This document shows positions 50,632 through 59,025 of a stretch of DNA of 64,000 nt, in pieces. The DNA lies in the NCBI GenBank assembly GCA_963643225.1, contig CAVIIX010000002.1:1-64000 (forward strand). Direction: 5' to 3'. This DNA comes from UBA1258 sp963643225 (GTDB lineage: Bacteria > Bacillota > Clostridia > Lachnospirales > Lachnospiraceae). Position 1 is the stretch's first letter, and each line of letters opens with the position of its first letter. The translations under genes were made by a program, and so were the position numbers. A model generated the notes under the pieces. The model saw nothing but the letters and a program-made list of their open reading frames with translations. It did not search any database and had not been told where the DNA came from.

Positions 50632-50825
50632 ATTTCAGATGCCCCTCATGCTTTATGAGAGACCTAGATATCGATATGTTTTTTGACAAAGAAAAGGGTG
50701 AATATTACTGCTTAAGATGTCAGTATACAGGTACCGAAGAAGACGTACTTGCTAAAAACGAAATGGCAAGATTTCGTTACCGCAATGCAATGAAGAGATA
50801 TTCACTTGAGGAATTACGCAAATGA
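50604..50825 (+). CDS. Zinc-ribbon microprotein inside the galactan operon
   Basis: A 73-residue protein with two CxxC pairs: Cys13/Cys16 (RCPSCF) and Cys36/Cys39 (YYCLRCQYTG). This is the layout of a zinc ribbon, followed by a basic helical tail (MARFRYRNAMKRYSLEELRK). It overlaps the end of the upstream gene by 28 bases and the next start by four (ATGA), so it is locked into the operon. AAAAGGAG lies 11 bases before the ATG, a long spacing. It may bind nucleic acid or a partner protein; no function is known to me. Confidence 0.75.
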   Translation: MAQSGKGKLNFRCPSCFMRDLDIDMFFDKEKGEYYCLRCQYTGTEEDVLAKNEMARFRYRNAMKRYSLEELRK

Positions 50826-51946
50826 TAAAAGGCATGGACATTTCAACTCTTCTTGAGCAAGAGGAGTGCGGTGCTAAATTTTATGACGGCGGCAAGGCCG
50901 AGGATTTATACGTGATTTTAAAGCGTCACGGTGTAAACTCTATTCGTCTTCGTCTTTGGAACGACCCATACGACGAAAACGGCAGGCCTTACGGCGCCGG
51001 AACAAACGACCTTAACAAAACAATAATTTTAGCTCGTCGTGCAAAAGAAGCAGGCATGAGCTGGCTTTTAGACTTCCATTATTCAGACTTCTGGGCAGAC
51101 CCTGGCAAGCAGCTTGTGCCTAAAGCCTGGAGAACGCTTGATGCAAAGGGTCTGGAAAAAGCAGTTTATGAATACACTAAGAAGGTGTTAGAACGTCTAA
51201 AAAAAGAAAATCTGGCACCTGAATATGTGCAGGTGGGCAACGAGCTTACAAACGGCTGCTTATGGCCCTTATGTAACCGTCACTTTAATCGTCCTGAAAC
51301 CTTAAAGCCTGGTGAAAATTATTTTAACCAATATCTTACTAATGTGTTAAATGCAGGTATTAAGGCTGTAAGGGAAGTGCTTCCAGACAGTAAAGTAATG
51401 CTTCATCTGGATAACGGCGGCAATCATCAGCTTTATTTAGACTGGTTTGGCGGATTTTTTGCTACAGGGGGCGCAGACTTTGATATAATCGGACTTTCCT
51501 ATTATCCTTTCTGGCACGGCACCTTTAAGATGCTTAAGGACAACCTAGACGACCTTGCAATCCGCTACGGTAAAGAGCTTGTAATAAACGAGGTGTCAAC
51601 CGGCTTTACTATGGAGGATTACGGAAAATACGAAGGCCTTGCTCCTGATGAAAGAATGGGCTATGCAACGAAGCCCTCTTTGGTTGAAAAGGTGGAATAC
51701 CCTATGACTAAGGAAGGTCAGGTTGAATTCATGAAGGAAGTTTATAGGGTATTAAGAGAAGTGCCAGAAAACAAGGGCATTGGCTTTTATTACTGGGAGC
51801 CTGCCTGGATACCAGTTAAGGGCTGCGGCTGGGCTACCAAAGAAGCGCTTGCATATACAGGTGAAAAGGGCAAGGGTGGTAATGAATGGGCCAACCAGGC
51901 ACTCTTTGACTACGAAGGAAATGCTTTGCCGGCCCTGGATGTTTAA
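50822..51946 (+). CDS. Cytoplasmic GH53 endo-beta-1,4-galactanase
   Basis: A 374-residue GH53 enzyme without signal peptide or extra domains, starting straight at IKGMDISTLLEQEECG. The acid/base is Glu141 (VQVGNELTNG) and the nucleophile Glu257 (VINEVSTG). FHYSDFWADPGKQLVPKAW is almost identical to the secreted homologue at 45841, pointing to an old duplication. It probably trims imported galacto-oligosaccharides. It is coupled to the zinc-ribbon gene. No clear strong terminator was seen after it. Confidence 0.9.
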   Translation: MIKGMDISTLLEQEECGAKFYDGGKAEDLYVILKRHGVNSIRLRLWNDPYDENGRPYGAGTNDLNKTIILARRAKEAGMSWLLDFHYSDFWADPGKQLVPKAWRTLDAKGLEKAVYEYTKKVLERLKKENLAPEYVQVGNELTNGCLWPLCNRHFNRPETLKPGENYFNQYLTNVLNAGIKAVREVLPDSKVMLHLDNGGNHQLYLDWFGGFFATGGADFDIIGLSYYPFWHGTFKMLKDNLDDLAIRYGKELVINEVSTGFTMEDYGKYEGLAPDERMGYATKPSLVEKVEYPMTKEGQVEFMKEVYRVLREVPENKGIGFYYWEPAWIPVKGCGWATKEALAYTGEKGKGGNEWANQALFDYEGNALPALDV

Positions 51947-52025
51947 GGCTTAAAGGTATATTTAAAGGACGAAGTCCGGATTTTTGTGAGATTTTCATAC
52001 ACCGGGCTCATACTTCTAATATTTT

Positions 52026-53360
52026 TTATCGTCTTAATCCCTTAGGATAATGATTTTTAATTACACCTCCGGAGGCCTTTCCAAAGCCGATTGAATAGCC
52101 TGAAACCATCATGACTATCCAGCCCTTTAACGAAGGCTCGCAGGCAATTGTTTCGCCACTAATGTATTTTTTGGCATTTTCCATATCTAAATCAAAGGAC
52201 TTGCCTTCGTTTAAATCTTCAGGCCTTAAGCTTAAAGCAAGAGAGTGGGCAGGCTCGAAACGGTTGGTTTTTGAAACTGCTAACTGAAGCCCGGGACGCT
52301 CAACCTTAAGCCCTTCTGTATTTAAAATGCCTTCAGGAAGAAGATAATAGTTATCTCCAAAGGTAACAATGGCCCGGTGATTCAACAGTTTACATAACAC
52401 GCTCTCCTTAATTCCTACTTCCTGCAAAAGAAAATCCCTTAAAGCCCAATAAAGCTCTTTCTTTTTTGTATCTAAATAAAAATTATTGTTTTCCGATAAA
52501 ACGCCTGCTTTTATTAATTTAGCAACATAGTGGCCCTCGCCTTTCTCAATATGAGGCCATAGGTGCTTGTCTTTAATTAAAGAAAATTCAGGGTGTTCTG
52601 ACAAAAAGGCTTTTACGGTACCTTCATTTTCTATGTTATTAAAGGTGCAGGTTGAAAATACCAAGGTGCCGCCTGCCTTAAGCATTTCTGCGGCGCAGCC
52701 TAATATTTCAAGCTGTCTTTCATGGCACAGCTTTACGTTCTCAAGGCTCCATTCACTTATGGCAAATTCTTCCTTTTTAAACATGCCTTCGCCGGAACAT
52801 GGAGCATCCACCAAAATCCTATCAAAGAAACAATTAAATTTTCCAAAAGCTACAAGACCTTTTGGGGATTCGTTTAACACAAGGGCGTTTCTTACACCCA
52901 TTCTTTCTATATTGGAGGATAAAATTCTGGCCCGGTCTTTAATAATTTCATTTGAGACCAAAAGCCCCTCGCCTGAAAGCTTGCCTGCAATCTGAGTGGA
53001 TTTACCGCCGGGAGCCGCACACATATCAAGCACGTAGTCGCCGGGGGCTACGTCTAACCATTCAACGGCGCTCATGGCGCTTGGCTCCTGAATGTAGTAG
53101 GCACCTGCCTCGTGAAGAGGACTCTTACCAGGGCGTTCCTCCTTTTCGTAATAAAAGCCTGTATCGCACCAGTCAACAGGGGACAGCGTAAAGCTTGATT
53201 TCTGCTTTAACTCTTCAACACTTCCCTTTAAGGTATTTATGCGGAGGCCTACGTAATTATCGTGCTCATAGGAAGCTAAAAAGCCTTCAAATTCGTCTTC
53301 ACCTAAAATTTTTCTTATTAAATTCTTGAAATTTTCCGGTAATAAAAATTTTGATTCCAT
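52026..53360 (-). CDS. rsmF: RsmF-like rRNA (cytosine-C5) methyltransferase
   Basis: A 444-residue NOL1/NOP2/Sun-family SAM enzyme. Motifs are DMCAAPGGKSTQIA (SAM site), VDAPCSGEGMFKKEE (first catalytic-region Cys) and FSTCTFNNIENEG (nucleophile-region Cys). A C-terminal PUA-like/RsmF-type domain spans about residues 290-444. It methylates cytosine in rRNA. On the minus strand, convergent with the galactan operon and divergent from GH115. The ribosome site at its start is weak. Confidence 0.88.
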   Translation of the reverse strand: MESKFLLPENFKNLIRKILGEDEFEGFLASYEHDNYVGLRINTLKGSVEELKQKSSFTLSPVDWCDTGFYYEKEERPGKSPLHEAGAYYIQEPSAMSAVEWLDVAPGDYVLDMCAAPGGKSTQIAGKLSGEGLLVSNEIIKDRARILSSNIERMGVRNALVLNESPKGLVAFGKFNCFFDRILVDAPCSGEGMFKKEEFAISEWSLENVKLCHERQLEILGCAAEMLKAGGTLVFSTCTFNNIENEGTVKAFLSEHPEFSLIKDKHLWPHIEKGEGHYVAKLIKAGVLSENNNFYLDTKKKELYWALRDFLLQEVGIKESVLCKLLNHRAIVTFGDNYYLLPEGILNTEGLKVERPGLQLAVSKTNRFEPAHSLALSLRPEDLNEGKSFDLDMENAKKYISGETIACEPSLKGWIVMMVSGYSIGFGKASGGVIKNHYPKGLRR

Positions 53361-53510
53361 GTTTATATAGTAATAGATTTTTGATAATCCCGCAATCGAT
53401 TAAAAAGCTCTAAGGCTCTCCCTTTGAAGCTTCATATCGTATATGCCGTTTTACTGCGTGGCAAAAGAGCAATATTTGATAATTTTAGAACACACTTTGA
53501 TAAGAAGTGT

Positions 53511-53524
53511 TAATCGTTTTCTTT
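53511..53524. promoter_or_regulatory. Possible LacI/CcpA-type site before GH115
   Basis: TTAATCGTTTTCTT at 53511-53524; its complement contains GAAAACGATTAA, shared with 13588-13597 and 17248-17259. Including flanking bases, the complement GAAAACGATTAACA fits the cre consensus apart from the first T. It lies about 30-43 bases before the start codon. Confidence 0.45.
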
Positions 53525-53553
53525 TATACTTATTCAAAGATAGGGGTACTATT

Positions 53554-56382
53554 ATGTTGAATTTTAAACTTCACGATAAAAATTTCAAAATTGAATTTGC
53601 AGCTGATAAGAATGCAGATTCGGGCCTTAAGAAGGTTATTTCAAAGGTAATTAATGATTATAACGAGATTACAGGGGAAGAACTTGAAACAATCGGTGAG
53701 GATCTTTTAAAAAGCTGCGTCTTTGCAGGTATTGCAGGGGAAAGTGAAATATTAGATAAGCTTTCAGGGGAAAACAGAATCGATTTATCTGATGTAACCG
53801 GCAGGTGGGAGGTATATAAATATTTTATCGTTGATGAAAGCTTAATAATTGCGGGAAGCGATAAGCTTGGCGCAATTTACGGACTGTTTAATTTATCGGA
53901 AGAAATGGGAATTTCTCCTTTAAGATATATTGCTGATTCGGTTATACCGAAAAAATGTGATTTAAGCGTTTCTTTGGCTGAAGAAGCAAGCAGGGAGCCA
54001 AGCGTTAAATTCAGGGGCTTTTTCATAAACGATGAATGGCCCTGCTATGGTAACTGGACGATGGAACATTTCGGCGGCTTTAATGCCAAAATGTATGACC
54101 ACATTTTTGAACTTTTATTAAGACTTAAGGGTAATTATTTATGGCCTGCCATGTGGACCTCATGCTTTGCACTTGATGGCCCGGGTCTTAAAAATTATGA
54201 GCTTGCCACGGAATACGGCATCTATATCGGTAATTCCCACCATGAGCCCTGCTTACGCGCCGGTGAAGAATATTCAAAGGTAAGAGGCAAGGGTTCTATA
54301 TACGGAGATGCCTGGAATTATCATGCAAATACAGAAGGAATCACAAGGTTTTGGAAGGATTCTCTTAATGAAAGAGGAGGCTTTACAAGTGTTGTGACGG
54401 TGGGCATGAGAGGTGAAGCCGACTCAAAGATTTTATCAGAGGATGCCACATTAAAGGACAACATTGATTTACTTAAGGCTGTTATTAAGTGCCAGAACGG
54501 CTTAATTAAGGAAGCGGAAAAGAAATTTAATAAGAAATTTCCAAAGATGCTTGCTTTATATAAAGAAGTGGAACCCTTTTATTATGGGGATGAAAACACG
54601 GAAGGCCTGTGTGACTGGGATGAGCTTGACGATACGATTTTAATGCTGTGTGAGGATAACCACGGCTATTTACGAACCCTCCCGGATGAAAAGATGCGTA
54701 AGCACCCTGCTGGCTTTGGTATGTATTATCACGTAGACTACCACGGAGCCCCCATTTCCTATGAATGGATAAATTCCTCCCCTATAAGCTTAATGTGGGA
54801 GCAGATGAGCGAGGCCTATGAATACGGCGTGCGCTCCATGTGGATTTTAAATGTAGGCGATTTAAAGCACAATGAATTCCCGCTTTCCTATTTTATGAAT
54901 TTAGCCTACGACTTTGATAAGTGGGGCTTAAACAATCCAAATAACACTGAAGAATATATCTTAAAGACATTAGACAAGCACTTTGGCGGTCTTTTACCTG
55001 AACTAAAAATAAAGGATGCCTGCGACATATTAACAGAAACTGTTAAGCTTTTAAGCTACAGACGTCCTGAGGCTGTAAACGCTTCAATATATCATGCCTG
55101 TCACTTTAATGAAGCAGACAGAATGCTTTCAAGAATTTATGCCCTTGAAGACAGAGAAGGAAGCTTCTATGAAAGCCTTGAAACAGAAGAATTAAGGGAT
55201 GCCTGGTATTCACTTTCGGGCTTTCAGACAAGAGCCGGCATGGCACTTTTAAAAATGCATTTATACAGCGCCAAAAATCAGCTTATGGCAAAGCAGGGCC
55301 TTAAGAGTGCCAACGATTATGCAGAAGCTGTTGCAAAGGCCATTACGGATGATGAAATTTACAGGCAGCAGTTTGCATTTTTTAAAAACGGCAAATGGAA
55401 GGGTCATGAAATGGCCGCCCACATAGGCTTTACGAAATGGAACGAGGACGGCTCCAAAAATCCCTTACAGATAATGATGACGCCCGTCAATAATCCAAGA
55501 ATGTATGTGTGCCGAATGGACGATGAAAAGGTTTACGACAAAGTCTACGGCCCCTGCATGAAAATGTACATAGATGATTTTATGTACGAAGGCTGTAACG
55601 AAGTGATTATAAAGGTTGCAAATGCAGGCTTTGGAAGCTTTAAGGCAGAGGTTTTGACGGAGGATATTTCCTTTGCACAGCCCAATTTGCGTGAATTCAC
55701 GGTTGATAACGAGGTATACGTTACATTTTCAAAGGCTTCAAGCCTTTTGACAAAAGAAGCACAGACCACAAGCGTAATCATAAAGGGCGCAGATACAAGG
55801 GTAGAGCTTATTTTTAAGGGAAAGAAATTCCTTGAAGAGGTGCCTGAGGGAACAGTGCTGCCGGGGCCTTACGGATTTTCTTTTGCAGCAAAAGCCTACA
55901 CAGACAGCTATGCACCAAAGGGCTCAGAGTGGGTATATTTATTAAACTACGGAGTATATGATAGCGGCATGAAGGTGCTGCCCTCGATTAACCCGATTAA
56001 TTCAGGCGACGAACCCTGGCTTGAATATACGATTTACGTAGAAAATCCAGGTGAATACACGCTTCAGGCAGACTTTACTCCGTCGAATCCTTTAGACAGA
56101 CGTAACGTTTTAAGAGGTGCCTTTACAATAAATTCCTGCAAAAGAAAAGAATTTAACACGCTTCCAGCAGGGTATCGCGCCGGTGAAGGAAGTGACAGAG
56201 TCTGGAGCGAAGGGGTGCTTACTCACAGAAGAAGCGTTAAATTAAGCGTTAATTTAGATGAAGGTATAAATAAAATAAGACTTTATGAAACAGATCCAGG
56301 ACTTGTGCCCTTGAAGCTGTTTATATATAAAGATGAAATGCCTAAATCCTATTTTGGCATGCCTGACACAGCAATCAGATAA
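53554..56382 (+). CDS. GH115 xylan alpha-1,2-(4-O-methyl)glucuronidase
   Basis: A 942-residue enzyme removing (methyl)glucuronic acid side groups from xylan. The catalytic domain shows family sequences: RGFFINDEWPCYGNW, LKGNYLWPAMWTS, YGIYIGNSHHEPCLRAGEEY, TVGMRGEADSKI and the HVDYHGAPISYEW region. A C-terminal sandwich (EWVYLLNYGVYDSGMK onward) is typical. No signal peptide was found, so it is probably cytoplasmic. The start at 53554 has AGGGG eight bases upstream; the longer frame from 53443 has none. GH3 follows after 21 bases. Confidence 0.9.
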   Translation: MLNFKLHDKNFKIEFAADKNADSGLKKVISKVINDYNEITGEELETIGEDLLKSCVFAGIAGESEILDKLSGENRIDLSDVTGRWEVYKYFIVDESLIIAGSDKLGAIYGLFNLSEEMGISPLRYIADSVIPKKCDLSVSLAEEASREPSVKFRGFFINDEWPCYGNWTMEHFGGFNAKMYDHIFELLLRLKGNYLWPAMWTSCFALDGPGLKNYELATEYGIYIGNSHHEPCLRAGEEYSKVRGKGSIYGDAWNYHANTEGITRFWKDSLNERGGFTSVVTVGMRGEADSKILSEDATLKDNIDLLKAVIKCQNGLIKEAEKKFNKKFPKMLALYKEVEPFYYGDENTEGLCDWDELDDTILMLCEDNHGYLRTLPDEKMRKHPAGFGMYYHVDYHGAPISYEWINSSPISLMWEQMSEAYEYGVRSMWILNVGDLKHNEFPLSYFMNLAYDFDKWGLNNPNNTEEYILKTLDKHFGGLLPELKIKDACDILTETVKLLSYRRPEAVNASIYHACHFNEADRMLSRIYALEDREGSFYESLETEELRDAWYSLSGFQTRAGMALLKMHLYSAKNQLMAKQGLKSANDYAEAVAKAITDDEIYRQQFAFFKNGKWKGHEMAAHIGFTKWNEDGSKNPLQIMMTPVNNPRMYVCRMDDEKVYDKVYGPCMKMYIDDFMYEGCNEVIIKVANAGFGSFKAEVLTEDISFAQPNLREFTVDNEVYVTFSKASSLLTKEAQTTSVIIKGADTRVELIFKGKKFLEEVPEGTVLPGPYGFSFAAKAYTDSYAPKGSEWVYLLNYGVYDSGMKVLPSINPINSGDEPWLEYTIYVENPGEYTLQADFTPSNPLDRRNVLRGAFTINSCKRKEFNTLPAGYRAGEGSDRVWSEGVLTHRRSVKLSVNLDEGINKIRLYETDPGLVPLKLFIYKDEMPKSYFGMPDTAIR

Positions 56383-56403
56383 TGAGGGGAAAAGGAACGA
56401 TTT

Positions 56404-58566
56404 ATGGAAATTAATTTTAATGAAGAAAAGCTCAATGAATACAGAAAAAAGGCAAAGGCTCTTGTGAGCCAAATGACCTTGGAAGAAAAGGTGTCGCAGA
56501 CACTTCACCCGGCTAAGGCTATCGACAGACTTAACGTAAATGCATATAACTGGTGGAATGAAGCTCTTCACGGCGTGGCAAGAGCCGGTATTGCTACAAT
56601 ATTTCCTCAGGCAATCGGTCTTGCAGCTACCTTTGATGAGGATTTACTTGAAAAGGTGGGAGATGCAATTTCTACAGAGGGCCGTGCAAAATACAACATG
56701 CAGTCAAGAAGAGAAGACAGAGATATTTACAAGGGTCTTACCTTCTGGGCTCCCAATGTAAACATATTCAGAGATCCGCGCTGGGGCAGAGGTCATGAAA
56801 CCTACGGTGAAGATCCTTATTTAACTTCACGTCTCGGTGTAAGATTCGTACAGGGTATTCAGGGACATGATGAAAACCATTTAAAGGCAGCGGCCTGTGC
56901 AAAGCATTTTGCAGTACATTCAGGTCCGGAAGATATAAGACATGAATTTAACGCAGAGGTTTCAAAGCAGGATTTATACGAAACCTATTTACCTGCCTTT
57001 AAGGCACTTGTAAAGGAAGCAAAGGTAGAGGCTGTTATGGGTGCTTATAACCGTACAAACGGCGAGCCCTGCTGCGGTTCAAAGACTTTGCTTAAGGATA
57101 TTTTGAGAGATGACTGGGGCTTTAAGGGCCATGTAACAAGTGACTGCTGGGCTATAAGGGATTTCCATGAAGGCCATCATGTAACAAAGACTCCGGTTGA
57201 ATCCGTGGCTCTTGCCATGAACAGCGGCTGTGACTTAAACTGCGGAAACATTTTTATTTATTTAAAGGAAGCGGTTGAACAGGGTCTTGTGGAAGAAGCA
57301 AGACTTGATGAAGCCTTGATTAATTTATTCACCACAAGATTTAAGCTCGGCGTTATGGGCGATGAAACAGCTTTTGACAACATTCCCTATAACGTAGTTG
57401 ACGATAAGCCCATGAAGGCTCTTAATTTAAAGGTTTCCGAGAAGTGTGCCGTTTTACTTAAAAACGACAGCGTACTTCCTTTAAATAAAAATAAGATTAA
57501 GACTATCGGCGTTATCGGTCCAAATGCAGATAACAGAAGAGCCTTGGTGGGTAACTATGAAGGCACCGCTTCAAGGTATGTGACAGTTTTAGAGGGTATT
57601 GAGGATTATCTTGGAGATGATGTAAGAGTATTTACTTCGGAAGGCTGCCATTTGTGTAAGGATAAAGTAACCAACCTTGCTAACGGAAGAGACAGATTCT
57701 CGGAAGTTGAAGAAATATGTGCTTTAAGTGATGTAGTGGTGTGCGTAATGGGTCTTGATTCAGGTCTTGAAGGTGAAGAGGGCGACCAGGGTAATCAGTA
57801 TGCATCAGGGGATAAGCCTAATTTATTGCTTCCGGGTCTTCAGAACAAGATACTTGAAATTGCTGCTTCTTCAGGAAAGCCTGTAATACTGGTGGTACTT
57901 TCAGGTTCTGCCCTTGATTTATCCTGGGCACACGAAAATATTCCTGCCATTATTCAGGGCTGGTATCCGGGTGCTGAAGGCGGCAAGGCGATTGCAAGAC
58001 TCTTATTCGGCGATGCAAACCCTCAGGGTAAGCTTCCCATTACCTTCTATTATTCAACAGATGATTTAAAGGAATTTACCGATTATTCAATGGAAGGACG
58101 TACCTACCGTTATATGACAAAGGACGCCCTTTACCCCTTCGGATACGGTCTTTCCTATACAAAATTTGATATTAAGATTAAAGAAAAATCAGATGCTGTG
58201 GTGACAGATGAAGGTATCGATATTACACTGGATGTTAAAAACGTGGGAGACTTTGACGGTACCGAAACTCTTGAAGCCTATGTAAGGGTTGAGGCGGAAG
58301 AAAAATTAAGTCATGTTCCAAACTTCTCCTTAAAGGGCATAAAGAAGGTTAAGCTTCATGCCGGAGAATTTAAGGAAGTAACAATGCATCTTCCAAAGGA
58401 AGCCTTTGCTTTATACGATGAAGACGGTTTATTAAAGCTTCATAAGGGTAGTTGTGTGGTTTACATTGGCGACCAGGCTCCCGATAAGCGAAGCGAAGCC
58501 TTGACGGGTAAGGCTGTAGAAAGCTTCGATGTAAAAATTATTAATGATGAAACGATAATTGGATAA
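56404..58566 (+). CDS. GH3 beta-xylosidase/beta-glucosidase
   Basis: A 720-residue cytoplasmic GH3 enzyme. The N-terminal barrel has YNWWNEALHGVARAG and FPQAIGLAATFD, a pattern common in beta-xylosidases. The nucleophile is Asp247 (HVTSDCWAIRDF), and KHFAVHSGPE is also present. The second alpha/beta domain runs about 340-560, and a C-terminal fibronectin-III-like domain (KNVGDFDGTETLEAYVRV) ends the protein. With GH115 it would finish imported glucuronoxylan fragments. AGGGGAAAAGG precedes the ATG. A strong terminator follows. Confidence 0.92.
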   Translation: MEINFNEEKLNEYRKKAKALVSQMTLEEKVSQTLHPAKAIDRLNVNAYNWWNEALHGVARAGIATIFPQAIGLAATFDEDLLEKVGDAISTEGRAKYNMQSRREDRDIYKGLTFWAPNVNIFRDPRWGRGHETYGEDPYLTSRLGVRFVQGIQGHDENHLKAAACAKHFAVHSGPEDIRHEFNAEVSKQDLYETYLPAFKALVKEAKVEAVMGAYNRTNGEPCCGSKTLLKDILRDDWGFKGHVTSDCWAIRDFHEGHHVTKTPVESVALAMNSGCDLNCGNIFIYLKEAVEQGLVEEARLDEALINLFTTRFKLGVMGDETAFDNIPYNVVDDKPMKALNLKVSEKCAVLLKNDSVLPLNKNKIKTIGVIGPNADNRRALVGNYEGTASRYVTVLEGIEDYLGDDVRVFTSEGCHLCKDKVTNLANGRDRFSEVEEICALSDVVVCVMGLDSGLEGEEGDQGNQYASGDKPNLLLPGLQNKILEIAASSGKPVILVVLSGSALDLSWAHENIPAIIQGWYPGAEGGKAIARLLFGDANPQGKLPITFYYSTDDLKEFTDYSMEGRTYRYMTKDALYPFGYGLSYTKFDIKIKEKSDAVVTDEGIDITLDVKNVGDFDGTETLEAYVRVEAEEKLSHVPNFSLKGIKKVKLHAGEFKEVTMHLPKEAFALYDEDGLLKLHKGSCVVYIGDQAPDKRSEALTGKAVESFDVKIINDETIIG

Positions 58567-58605
58567 CCTCCAATACAGTCTTTTTCATAATCTTTTTCTT
58601 TCCTA

Positions 58606-58641
58606 AAATACCCCTGCGGGATACCGCAGGGGTATTTAATT
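58606..58641 (+). terminator. Intrinsic terminator after the GH115-GH3 operon
   Basis: Fourteen-base-pair stem AAATACCCCTGCGG/CCGCAGGGGTATTT followed by AATTT. Confidence 0.92.
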
Positions 58642-58668
58642 TGAGGTTAAAATTATCCTTGATAAACC

Positions 58669-58709
58669 TATATGAGCAGGCAGCGAAGAAAATTGCGAAT
58701 ATCATTGAC
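58669..58709 (+). repeat. Repeat family A tail, left copy flanking tRNA-Gly
   Basis: A 41-base unit starting TATATGAGCAGGCAGCGAAG and ending ATTGCGAATATCATTGAC. It differs from 58893-58933 by one base. Confidence 0.88.
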
Positions 58710-58779
58710 AGAAATAGTAAATGCAGGCTATGAAAGATAAAATTTAGCAGTGAAAATTTAATTCTACTGGTGTTTTTGC

Positions 58780-58808
58780 TTGCCTGTTAATGCATATAGT
58801 TGTAAAAT
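58780..58808 (+). promoter_or_regulatory. Promoter of tRNA-Gly
   Basis: TTGCCT (58780-58785), 17-base spacer, TAAAAT (58803-58808), 12 bases before the tRNA 5' end. Confidence 0.65.
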
Positions 58809-58819
58809 GATTGTGTTGT

Positions 58820-58890
58820 GCAGGCGTAGTTCATCGGTAGAATATGAGCTTCCCAAGCTTAGGAGGCGGGTTCGATTCCCGTCGCCTGCT
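58820..58890 (+). tRNA. tRNA-Gly (anticodon CCC)
   Basis: A 71-base cloverleaf: acceptor GCAGGCG/CGCCTGC, D stem GTTC/GAAT, anticodon stem TGAGC/GCTTA with loop TTCCCAA (anticodon CCC, reads GGG), variable loop GGAG, T stem GCGGG/CCCGT with loop TTCGATT, discriminator T. CCA is not encoded. It is enclosed by two direct repeat units. Confidence 0.95.
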
Positions 58891-58892
58891 TT

Positions 58893-58959
58893 TATATGAG
58901 CAAGCAGCGAAGAAAATTGCGAATATCATTGACCGTATAGGGTACTTCGTTACTATGCG
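58893..58959 (+). repeat. Repeat family A tail plus B-type hairpin, right of tRNA-Gly
   Basis: 58893-58933 repeats 58669-58709 with one change. A B-type hairpin CGTATAG/CTATGCG (58934-58959, loop with ACTTCGT) follows directly. Confidence 0.8.
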
Positions 58960-59025
58960 AAAATAATACATATTGGTTCATTGGAGGGCGGGGTGCCCGT
59001 TTATTTTGGGGATGAAGGGAGCCTT

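Noticed and set aside
58669..58933. tRNA-Gly as an attachment site of an integrated element
   Set aside because: The flanking direct repeats are a dispersed family found elsewhere in the window, they do not duplicate the tRNA 3' end, and no integrase gene is nearby.
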